Shown here: in pieces, positions 1-6,207 of the stretch
Layout: every line of letters starts with the position of its first letter
Numbering within the stretch: the first letter of the stretch is position 1
Notes under the pieces: generated by a model
What the model saw: only the letters and a program-made list of their open reading frames with translations
Told to the model about the DNA's origin: nothing
Databases searched by the model: none
Position numbers and translations under genes: made by a program
Origin: an uncultured Clostridia bacterium
GTDB lineage: Bacteria; Bacillota; Clostridia; TANB77; CAG-508
Assembly (NCBI GenBank): GCA_948505485.1
Contig: CAOPQH010000064.1
Coordinates: 1 to 8,538, forward strand
Length of the DNA stretch: 8,538 nt
Reading direction: 5' to 3'

Positions 1-1
1 A

Positions 2-151
2 ATGTATGAAGATATAGGAAATGATAATTATGTTATTAATTTAAAAGAATATAAAAAATTTAGAAATTATCTAAAAGAATATTATAAAATACATAATGAA
101 CTATATGTTCATTATAAGAGGAGAAAAAATGAAAAAGCCAAAATATTTTAA
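2..151 (+). CDS. C-terminal end of an unidentified upstream gene (partial)
   Basis: This frame is open from the left edge to a TAA at 149-151, giving about 49 residues rich in Lys, Tyr, Asn and Glu and ending in a basic stretch (HYKRRKNEKAKIF). The other two plus-strand frames are stopped within the first 15 bases, so this is the only frame that could carry the preceding gene. Such an open run is unlikely by chance at this base composition. The ATG at position 2 is probably an internal Met, not the start. The frame would overlap the first 23 bases of the acyl-CoA synthetase gene, which suggests co-transcription and coupled translation. The fragment has no motif I recognise, so I assign no function. 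It could instead be non-coding leader sequence. Confidence 0.5.
   Translation: MYEDIGNDNYVINLKEYKKFRNYLKEYYKIHNELYVHYKRRKNEKAKIF
117..123 (+). promoter_or_regulatory. Ribosome binding site that fixes the synthetase start
   Basis: AGAGGAG lies five bases before the ATG at 129. The in-frame ATG at 96 has no comparable site and would add eleven residues (MNYMFIIRGEK) not expected in this family. This favours translation from 129. Confidence 0.8.
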
Positions 152-1850
152 TGTAAAAGAATTCAATAACATAAAGGAAATAATATACAATTCCGCAAAC
201 CAATATAAAGACAATACTGCATTTATAATCAAACATCAAAAAGACAAAAAAACACAATATGAAAACATAACATATAAAAGGCTATTAGAAGATATTAATA
301 AATTAGGAACAGCCTTATATGAACATGGATATAAAGGAAAAAGAATTGCAATTATAGGAAGAAATAGATATCAATGGGTTATAAGCCATTTATCAAACTT
401 ATTAGGAGGAATAGTATCAATTCCATTAGATAAAGATTTGCAATATGGCGAACTAGAGAACTCATTAATAAGAAGCAAAGCAGATTGCATAATATTTGAC
501 GAAAAATTAGCTAATAACATATCACAAATCAAGAAAAAAGGAAATACAAACTTATCAGAATTTATTTGTATGAGTGAATTAGAAGGATATGAGACAATAG
601 AAAAATTAATAAAGCAGGGAGAAAAACTTATAAATAACGGGAAAAAAGACTATATAAACGCAAAGATTGATGAAAAAGCGATGAACATTTTATTATTCAC
701 ATCAGGAACTACAGCAAAATCAAAAGCAGTAATGTTATCACACAAAAATATTGCATCAAACATTTATGCAATGCAATTAGTAGAAGACATAAGAAGCACA
801 GATTCCAATATAGCATTTCTACCATTTCATCATATATTTGGATCTACTTGTTTAATAATGATGTTAGCAAGTGGTGTAAAAACTTCTTTTCCTGATGGAT
901 TAAGATATATAAAGCAAAATTTAAATGAATATAAAATCACAATTTTTGTAGGAGTTCCTATTTTAATTGAAGCCATATATAAAACTATTATGAAAGAAAT
1001 TGAAAAACAAGGAAAAACAAAAATTATAGAAATTGCAAGAAAGATATGTAATTTTCTTTTAATTTTTAATATAGATATAAGAAGAGTTGTCTTCAAGCAA
1101 ATTATATCTGCACTTGGTGGAAAATTAAGATTAGTTATTTCTGGAGGAGCTCCAGCAGACTATAAAATATCCAAAGGATTTAATGAATTAGGAATATCAA
1201 CTCTACAAGGATATGGACTTAGTGAGACATCACCAGTTATTTGTGCTGAAAGTTATAATTCAACAAGAAATAAATCAGTTGGTAAGCCAATGATAAATGA
1301 TACTATTGAGATAGTAAATAAAGATGATAAAGGTATAGGAGAAATTAGAGTAAAAGGACCTAATGTCATGTTAGGCTATTACGAAATGCCAGAATTAACA
1401 AAAGAGGTTTTAAAAGACGGATGGTTTTACACAGGAGATTTAGGCTATTTTGATAAAGATGGATTTTTATATATAACAGGAAGAAACAAAAATTTAATTG
1501 TATTAAAAAACGGAAAGAAAGTATTTCCAGAGGAATTAGAAACAATAGTAAATAGATTAGAATTAGTAGAAGAATGCATGGTATTTGGACTGCCAGATAA
1601 AAACAATAAAGATGATGTAAAAGTATCAGTAAAAATCGTATATGATAAAGAAGTAGTTAAAGAGAAGTATGCAGATAAAACAGAAGAAGAATTATATGAA
1701 ATAATATGGCAACAAATCAAACAATTAAACAAATCATTTCCAAGATACAAACATATACAAAATATGATATTAAGCAGTGAAGAATTAATAAAAACAACAA
1801 CTAAAAAAATAAAAAGACAAGAAGAAATGAAGAAAATAATTAAAGATTAA
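129..1850 (+). CDS. AMP-forming long-chain acyl-CoA (or acyl-ACP) synthetase
   Basis: This is a 573-residue member of the ANL adenylate-forming superfamily. It activates a carboxylic acid, probably a fatty acid, with ATP to an acyl-AMP and transfers it to a thiol such as CoA. The core motifs are in order: the phosphate-binding loop TSGTTAKSK (about 191-199) followed by AVMLSH, FLPFHHIFGS (about 230-239), the aromatic/adenine motif GYGLSETSP (about 361-369), GWFYTGDLGYFDKDGFLYITGR (about 431-452) with the ribose-binding Asp in TGD, and a C-terminal TTTKKIKR in which Lys560 aligns with the catalytic lysine. Length is normal for a bacterial acyl-CoA ligase. The phosphate loop departs from the usual SGTTGxPKG, with Ala and Ser for Gly and Pro and a second Ala for the final Gly. 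My recollection is that clostridial relatives share this, so it need not mean loss of activity. No membrane segment is evident. The substrate, CoA versus acyl carrier protein, cannot be told from sequence. No promoter is seen just upstream, so it probably shares a transcript with the preceding gene. Confidence 0.92.
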   Translation: MKKPKYFNVKEFNNIKEIIYNSANQYKDNTAFIIKHQKDKKTQYENITYKRLLEDINKLGTALYEHGYKGKRIAIIGRNRYQWVISHLSNLLGGIVSIPLDKDLQYGELENSLIRSKADCIIFDEKLANNISQIKKKGNTNLSEFICMSELEGYETIEKLIKQGEKLINNGKKDYINAKIDEKAMNILLFTSGTTAKSKAVMLSHKNIASNIYAMQLVEDIRSTDSNIAFLPFHHIFGSTCLIMMLASGVKTSFPDGLRYIKQNLNEYKITIFVGVPILIEAIYKTIMKEIEKQGKTKIIEIARKICNFLLIFNIDIRRVVFKQIISALGGKLRLVISGGAPADYKISKGFNELGISTLQGYGLSETSPVICAESYNSTRNKSVGKPMINDTIEIVNKDDKGIGEIRVKGPNVMLGYYEMPELTKEVLKDGWFYTGDLGYFDKDGFLYITGRNKNLIVLKNGKKVFPEELETIVNRLELVEECMVFGLPDKNNKDDVKVSVKIVYDKEVVKEKYADKTEEELYEIIWQQIKQLNKSFPRYKHIQNMILSSEELIKTTTKKIKRQEEMKKIIKD

Positions 1851-1876
1851 AAAATTCCACCTTAGGTGGAATTTTT
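1850..1876 (+). terminator. Intrinsic terminator after the acyl-CoA synthetase
   Basis: A perfect inverted repeat begins at the last base of the stop codon: AAAAATTCCACC (1850-1861), loop TTA, GGTGGAATTTTT (1865-1876). The 12-bp stem has its GC pairs next to the loop and a run of T on the 3' arm. The A-run on the other arm means it could also terminate leftward transcription. It separates the synthetase unit from the ABC exporter unit. Confidence 0.9.
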
Positions 1877-1888
1877 ACATAAGGAACA

Positions 1889-1917
1889 TTGAAAATAAAA
1901 AGAATTTATAATATAAT
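1889..1917 (+). promoter_or_regulatory. Sigma-A-type promoter for the ABC exporter operon
   Basis: TTGAAA (1889-1894) and TATAAT (1912-1917) are separated by exactly 17 bases, so the -10 is perfect and the -35 matches four of six positions. A second overlapping TATAAT at 1907-1912 would give a 12-base spacer and is less likely to be used. It sits just after the terminator. Transcription would begin near 1924 and leave an untranslated leader of about 125 nt before the ATPase gene. Confidence 0.75.
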
Positions 1918-1970
1918 TAACCAAATAAATTTTATATAAAAAGCAATCTAGGAAAAAACTATAAGCAAAT

Positions 1971-2021
1971 ATGACTTGTAATCCAGCATGGGATGTAGAA
2001 CAACACAAACTTGTTAAATAA
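1971..2021 (+). CDS. Possible 16-codon leader peptide ahead of the ABC exporter
   Basis: An ATG at 1971 opens a short frame encoding MTCNPAWDVEQHKLVK and ending in TAA at 2019-2021, 27 bases before the ATPase ATG. The peptide uses Cys, Trp, His and Pro, unlike the Lys/Asn/Ile-rich peptides that random AT-rich sequence usually encodes. It sits inside the exporter transcript leader. An imperfect hairpin (ATCC at 1981-1984 pairing with GGAT at 1991-1994) lies within it. Against it, the nearest purine-rich site (AGGA at about 1950-1953) is some 17 bases upstream, too far for efficient initiation, and a frame of this length arises easily by chance. It may be a regulatory leader, a small peptide or nothing. 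I know of no homologue. Confidence 0.22.
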   Translation: MTCNPAWDVEQHKLVK

Positions 2022-2048
2022 AAAATAAAAAAAGAAGGAGACTAAAGC

Positions 2049-2981
2049 ATGATAATAGATGTAAAAAATCTAACAAAAAAATACAAAGAATTAACAGCAA
2101 TTAACGACCTTTCATTTAATGTAAAAGAAGGAGAAATATTAGGACTACTAGGACCAAATGGTAGTGGTAAATCCACAACAATAAACTGCATATTATCACT
2201 ATTAAAATATAACAAAGGTAGTATAAAAATATTTGGAAAGGAAATTAAACCAGACAGTTATGATATAAAAGCCAAAATTGGCGTTGTATTTCAAGATGTA
2301 GCAGTATTCGAAGAATTAACAGTTTATGAAAATATTGATTATTTTTGCGGATTATATATTAAAGATAAAAATACCAAAAAGAAATATGTAGAAGATGCAA
2401 TAGAATTAGTAGGATTAGGAGAGTTTAAAAAATTTAGACCAAAACAATTATCTGGAGGATTACTTAGAAGACTAAATATAGCATGTGGAATTGCACATAA
2501 ACCTAAATTAATATTCCTAGACGAGCCAACAGTAGCAGTTGATCCACAAAGTAGAAACAATATATTAGATGGAATAAAAAAACTAAGAGATAATGGAGCC
2601 ACAATTGTTTACACTACACATTATATGGAAGAAGTTGAGATACTTTGTGATAGAATTATTATTCTAGACAAAGGAAAGATTTTAGCAGAAGGAACAAGTG
2701 ATGAACTAAAGAAAAAGGCTAAAATTGAAGAAAGAATAACAGTAGAAATAAATAATTTAGAAGAAAAATACATAAAAGAAATCAAGAAAAAAGAAAATGT
2801 AGATGATGTAAAATATGATGCTAACATCCTATTTGTTACATATAAAAAAGGCAAAAACAATTTATTAGAATTAATGGATTATTTAAAAAGTGAAAATATT
2901 AATTTTAATAAAATATACTCAGAAAGACCAACACTTAACGACGTATTTTTAGAACTTACAGGAAAGGAACTTCGTGATTAA
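2049..2981 (+). CDS. ABC-2-type exporter, ATP-binding protein (DrrA/CcmA-like)
   Basis: This 310-residue cytoplasmic ATPase powers the exporter formed with the two membrane proteins that follow. All nucleotide-binding motifs are intact: Walker A GPNGSGKST (35-43), Q-loop Gln82 in VVFQD, signature LSGG (134-137) followed by LLRR, Walker B LIFLDEP (154-160) with catalytic Glu159, D-loop VDPQ, and the switch His191 in YTTHYMEE. The C-terminal part (about 225-310) ends in PTLNDVFLELTGKELRD, the hallmark tail of drug- and peptide-export ATPases of the DrrA type. The ribosome binding site AAGGAG (2035-2040) stands eight bases before ATG. The stop codon shares its last base with the next start (TAATG), indicating coupled translation. 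The substrate is unknown. Candidates for this family include peptides, lipids, antibiotics and wall-active agents. The leader and promoter upstream suggest this is the first major gene of its operon. Confidence 0.93.
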   Translation: MIIDVKNLTKKYKELTAINDLSFNVKEGEILGLLGPNGSGKSTTINCILSLLKYNKGSIKIFGKEIKPDSYDIKAKIGVVFQDVAVFEELTVYENIDYFCGLYIKDKNTKKKYVEDAIELVGLGEFKKFRPKQLSGGLLRRLNIACGIAHKPKLIFLDEPTVAVDPQSRNNILDGIKKLRDNGATIVYTTHYMEEVEILCDRIIILDKGKILAEGTSDELKKKAKIEERITVEINNLEEKYIKEIKKKENVDDVKYDANILFVTYKKGKNNLLELMDYLKSENINFNKIYSERPTLNDVFLELTGKELRD

Positions 2982-4162
2982 TGTTTGTACATAATTTTAA
3001 ATACAGTCTTAAAACACTTTTCAGAAACAAAACACTAATATTTTGGACCTTTGCCTTTCCAATAATATTAGGAACATTTTTCAATATGGCTTTTTCAAAT
3101 ATAGAAAATAGTGAAAAATTAGACATTATAAATATAGCAATAGTAAATAATGAAAATTTTGATAAAAATGAAATATTAAAAGAAGCATTTAAAGAATTAA
3201 GTGATGAAAATAACGAAGATAGATTATTTAACACAAAATATGTAAATATAGATGAGGCCAAAGCTTTACTATCTGATGGAGATATAACTGGATATTTAAA
3301 TATTGTAGAAGAACAACCAAAAGTAACAATAACAACAAATGGAATAAACGAAACAGTTTTTAAATTTGTAACCGAAGAAATTATGCAACAGACAGGTATA
3401 GTAAATGATATTGCAACAGAGCAAATAAAAAATGAAATGATTTCTGGAAATATAAATATTGATTATAAGAAAATATATAAAGATGCTTTTGAGATTGCAC
3501 AAAATCAAGAAGCTAAAATAGAAAATATATCAAGCAATAACTTAAGCTATACAATGATTGAATTTTATACTTTAATAGCAATGGCTTGCTTATATGGTGG
3601 AATGTTAGGAATGACAGCTATAAATCAAAATCTTGCTAATATGAGTAGCAATGGCAAAAGAATATCTGTAAGTCCAACTAATAAAGCGAAAGTGATTTTA
3701 AGTAGTGTACTAGCAAGTTATATTACTGCTTTAATAGGATTAGCAATATTATTTATCTACACAATAGTTGCTTTAAAAGTAGATTATGGAAATAATTCGC
3801 CTTTAATAATATTACTATCATGTATAGGAAGTTTAGCAGGTCTAACTATGGGGATGGCAATTGCAACATGTTTAAAAGCAAGTGAAAATACTAAAACTGG
3901 AATAGTAATTTCAATAACAATGCTTGGTTGCTTTTTATCAGGAATGATGGGAATCACAATGAAATATATTGTAGATAAAAATATACCGATAATCAACAAA
4001 GTAAATCCCGCAAACATGATAACAGATGGGTTTTACTCATTATATTATTATGAAACATTAGAAAGATATTTTTTTAATATAATAAGTTTATTAATATTTT
4101 CTATAATAATGATATTTTTATCATATATAAGTTTAAGAAGACAACGTTATGAAAGTTTGTAA
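2981..4162 (+). CDS. ABC-2-type exporter, membrane permease 1
   Basis: This 393-residue integral membrane protein has the layout of ABC-2 exporter permeases. A basic N-terminus is followed by a first membrane segment (about 18-37) and a large, mostly polar extracytoplasmic domain (about 40-190). Five more segments follow at about 192-214, 238-263, 274-297, 304-326 and 364-385. The NPANMITDGFYSLYYY stretch (342-357) before the last segment matches the NP...D.FY region common in this family. The start overlaps the ATPase stop by one base. AAAGGAA (2963-2969) lies 11 bases upstream inside the ATPase gene and can serve as the ribosome site. It should assemble with the ATPase and the second permease as a heterodimeric channel. 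The substrate is not inferable. Confidence 0.88.
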   Translation: MFVHNFKYSLKTLFRNKTLIFWTFAFPIILGTFFNMAFSNIENSEKLDIINIAIVNNENFDKNEILKEAFKELSDENNEDRLFNTKYVNIDEAKALLSDGDITGYLNIVEEQPKVTITTNGINETVFKFVTEEIMQQTGIVNDIATEQIKNEMISGNINIDYKKIYKDAFEIAQNQEAKIENISSNNLSYTMIEFYTLIAMACLYGGMLGMTAINQNLANMSSNGKRISVSPTNKAKVILSSVLASYITALIGLAILFIYTIVALKVDYGNNSPLIILLSCIGSLAGLTMGMAIATCLKASENTKTGIVISITMLGCFLSGMMGITMKYIVDKNIPIINKVNPANMITDGFYSLYYYETLERYFFNIISLLIFSIIMIFLSYISLRRQRYESL

Positions 4163-4204
4163 ACAAACAGTAGAATATAAAGTAAGTTAAATAATTTTAT
4201 AAGT

Positions 4205-4260
4205 GGAAGGAGGAAATGTTTTCCATAAGGTCAACATATACAAACAATGGCAGTATTTAA
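4205..4260 (+). promoter_or_regulatory. Displaced Shine-Dalgarno and overlapping 14-codon ORF before permease 2
   Basis: The strongest ribosome site in the region, AAGGAGG (4207-4213), lies 33 bases before the permease ATG, too far to serve it directly. It is two bases from another ATG (4216), which opens a 14-codon frame (MFSIRSTYTNNGSI) ending in TAA at 4258-4260, just inside the permease gene and in a different frame. The permease start itself has only a weak AAGG at 4227-4230, 16 bases away. A short hairpin (GGAAA 4212-4216, loop TGT, TTTCC 4220-4224) overlaps the site. Translation of the mini-ORF could feed ribosomes to the permease start by coupling. The two-base spacing is short, so this is an inference. 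Confidence 0.4.
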
Positions 4261-5395
4261 AACATTTTTAAAAATCGTAAATAGAAATAAATTTATTATT
4301 ATTCTTTATACAGTAATATTAATAACATTTGCAGGATTTAACATGCAGACAAATGACACAAGTACAAGCTTTGTTGCAAGTAAACCAGATATATTAATTA
4401 TTAATAAAGATGAAAACACAGGAATAACTAACAATTTAATTAAATACATACAAAATAATAGTAATATTATAGACATAGAACAATCAGAAGAAGCCATTAA
4501 TGATGCTTTGTTTTATAGAGACGTAAATTATATAATATATATTCCTGAAAACTATAGGCAAGACTTCATGAATGACTTAAATCCGAAAATAGAAATAAAA
4601 AGTACAGGAGATTATCAAGCATCACTTGCAGAAATGATGTTATCTAGATATATAAAAGTAGCAAATACATATAAAAAAGATTTAAACAATGAAGAAGATT
4701 TAATAAAAAGGATAAATGAAACATTAGAAAAAGAGGCAAAAATAGAAGTAACATCTAAATTAGATTCAGATAGTCTATCAAGAGCTACATTTTATTATAA
4801 TTTTTTAAATTATAGCATTATTGCAGGACTTGTATATATAATCTGTTTAATATTATCAAGCTTTAGAGAAGAAAAAATACGAAAAAGAACAATTATAAGT
4901 AGTATGAATTATAAAAAATTTAACAGACAATTATTAATATCAAATGGTATACTAGCTATTATATTATGGATATTCTATGTAATACTTAGTTTTATACTAA
5001 TAGGAGATATAATGTTTACAAAGCATGGATTAATCTTAATAGCAAATTCATTTGCATTTTCTATTTGCTCATTAACCATAGCATTTTTAATAGGAAATTT
5101 GATAAACAACAAGAATGCCATAAATGGAATTATAAATGTAATAGGATTAGGATCAAGCTTTTTATGTGGTGCATTTGTGCCAGTTGAATGGTTGCCAGAT
5201 AGTATATTAAAAATTGCACATATATTACCATCATATTGGTACATACAAAGCAATGAGATTATAAAGACAATAGAAGTAGTAAATATTGAAACTTTGAAAC
5301 CAATATTTATTAATATATCTGTAATAATACTATTTTCAGTAGGATATATAATATTAACAAATATTATTACTAAAAACAAAAGAAAAATAGCTTAA
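4247..5395 (+). CDS. ABC-2-type exporter, membrane permease 2
   Basis: This 382-residue membrane protein is the second permease of the exporter. It has a basic N-terminus (KIVNRNK), a first membrane segment (about 15-33) and a polar extracytoplasmic domain (about 35-180). Five more segments follow at about 184-205, 228-252, 258-285, 292-312 and 351-372. The family signature region LGSSFLCGAFVPVEWLP (301-317), followed by ILPSYWYIQSN, is typical of ABC-2 permeases. It is not a copy of permease 1 but shares the same plan, so the two probably form a heterodimer. ATG 4247 is the only ATG start that keeps the expected N-terminus, because an in-frame stop lies at 4226-4228. Its own ribosome site is weak (see the 4205-4260 entry). 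It follows permease 1 after 84 bases without a visible terminator or convincing promoter, so it is likely in the same operon. Confidence 0.87.
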   Translation: MAVFKTFLKIVNRNKFIIILYTVILITFAGFNMQTNDTSTSFVASKPDILIINKDENTGITNNLIKYIQNNSNIIDIEQSEEAINDALFYRDVNYIIYIPENYRQDFMNDLNPKIEIKSTGDYQASLAEMMLSRYIKVANTYKKDLNNEEDLIKRINETLEKEAKIEVTSKLDSDSLSRATFYYNFLNYSIIAGLVYIICLILSSFREEKIRKRTIISSMNYKKFNRQLLISNGILAIILWIFYVILSFILIGDIMFTKHGLILIANSFAFSICSLTIAFLIGNLINNKNAINGIINVIGLGSSFLCGAFVPVEWLPDSILKIAHILPSYWYIQSNEIIKTIEVVNIETLKPIFINISVIILFSVGYIILTNIITKNKRKIA

Positions 5396-5398
5396 ATG

Positions 5399-5427
5399 TT
5401 GCAGTATAAATAATAAAGCAGTATAAT
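5399..5427 (+). promoter_or_regulatory. Possible promoter for the LiaF-like gene cluster
   Basis: A perfect TATAAT (5422-5427) lies 17 bases after TTGCAG (5399-5404), a weak -35 that matches only the TTG. The 9-base direct repeat GCAGTATAA (5401-5409 and 5418-5426) overlaps both elements. No terminator separates this point from the permease gene, so the downstream genes may be transcribed both by read-through and from here. The remaining 93 bases to the next start show no other clear signal apart from the ribosome site AAAGGAG (5508-5514). Confidence 0.4.
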
Positions 5428-5520
5428 AAACGTAATTTACAAAAAGATAGCATATATTAATTTATAAAAAATGTAAGAACGAGAATTATTAATATGAGTT
5501 AAAAAATAAAGGAGAAAATT

Positions 5521-6207
5521 ATGAAAAAATTTGGAAATGTATTATGGGGAATAGTATTAATAGTAATAGGATTAATACTAGCAGGAAATGTTTTAGGAGT
5601 AACAAATATAAATCTTTTTTTCGACGGATGGTGGACATTATTTATTATAATACCATGTTTTATAGGATTATTTAAAGAAAATGAAAAAACAGGAAATATA
5701 ATAGGATTATTAATAGGAATAGCTTTACTATTATGTTGCCAAGATATTTTAGATTTTTATATGATATGGAAACTAGCATTTCCAGCTATTCTAGTTATTA
5801 TAGGATTATCATTTATTTTTAAAGATACTTTAAATAACAAAATAAGCAAGGAAATAAAAAAGTTAAATGAAAATAAGAAAAATTCTGATGAATACTGTGC
5901 TACTTTTTCAGGTCAGACAGCCAATTTTGATGGAGAGGAATTTAAAGGAGCAACTTTAACTGCAGTATTTGGAGGAGTTAAATGTGATTTGAGAAAAGCA
6001 ATTATAAATGAAAATCAAGTAATAAACTGTTCATCAATATTTGGTGGTATCGATATACATGTTCCAAATGATGTAAAAGTAAAAATAAAATCATCATCAA
6101 TATTTGGAGGAGTTTCAAATAGTAGAAAAAATGAAGAAGAAAAACAAGATACAAAAATAATATACATTAATGCAACATGTATATTTGGAGGTGTTGATAT
6201 AAAATGA
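5521..6207 (+). CDS. LiaF-like membrane protein with FGG beta-repeats
   Basis: This 228-residue protein has a hydrophobic N-terminal half with about four membrane segments (about 7-27, 37-52, 58-73, 82-100). A charged linker follows (101-125), then a C-terminal beta-repeat domain. The domain carries the recurring FGG turn at 150-152, 174-176, 195-197 and 222-224, with a degenerate FSG at 129-131. This matches the LiaF transmembrane plus LiaF C-terminal architecture (cell wall-active antibiotics response proteins). In Bacillus subtilis, LiaF restrains the LiaS-LiaR envelope-stress system. Many relatives have no known partner, and no kinase or response regulator is present here. AAAGGAG at 5508-5514 gives a good ribosome site six bases before ATG. 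It overlaps the next gene by four bases (ATGA), so the two products are made together. I infer a role in envelope-stress response. The specific job is unproven. Confidence 0.82.
   Translation: MKKFGNVLWGIVLIVIGLILAGNVLGVTNINLFFDGWWTLFIIIPCFIGLFKENEKTGNIIGLLIGIALLLCCQDILDFYMIWKLAFPAILVIIGLSFIFKDTLNNKISKEIKKLNENKKNSDEYCATFSGQTANFDGEEFKGATLTAVFGGVKCDLRKAIINENQVINCSSIFGGIDIHVPNDVKVKIKSSSIFGGVSNSRKNEEEKQDTKIIYINATCIFGGVDIK
6187..6193 (+). promoter_or_regulatory. Ribosome binding site inside the last FGG codons of the LiaF-like gene
   Basis: GGAGGTG, a seven-base match to the anti-Shine-Dalgarno complement, lies ten bases before the ATG at 6204. The same bases encode Gly-Gly-Val of the protein's final FGG motif, so the conserved protein motif doubles as the ribosome site of the overlapping downstream gene. 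Confidence 0.75.

Noticed and set aside
96..128. Earlier ATG that would lengthen the acyl-CoA synthetase by eleven residues
   Set aside because: There is no ribosome site before 96, while AGAGGAG sits five bases before the ATG at 129.
1445..1750. A 101-codon minus-strand frame inside the acyl-CoA synthetase
   Set aside because: It is antisense to conserved ANL motifs and shows low-complexity Ser/Phe/Thr content with no initiation signal.
2445..2480. ABC signature reads LSGGLLRR in place of LSGGQ
   Set aside because: Variation after LSGG is common in DrrA-type ATPases and all other motifs are intact, so this is not evidence of a defect.
4216..4260. Frameshift joining the mini-ORF to permease 2 as a longer protein
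   Set aside because: The permease from ATG 4247 already has the expected N-terminus, with a basic stretch then the first membrane segment, so no indel needs to be invoked.
4975..5379. A 134-codon open frame on the minus strand inside permease 2
   Set aside because: It lies antisense to a well-supported membrane protein, has no ribosome site or motif, and is the kind of shadow frame expected opposite AT-rich hydrophobic codons.
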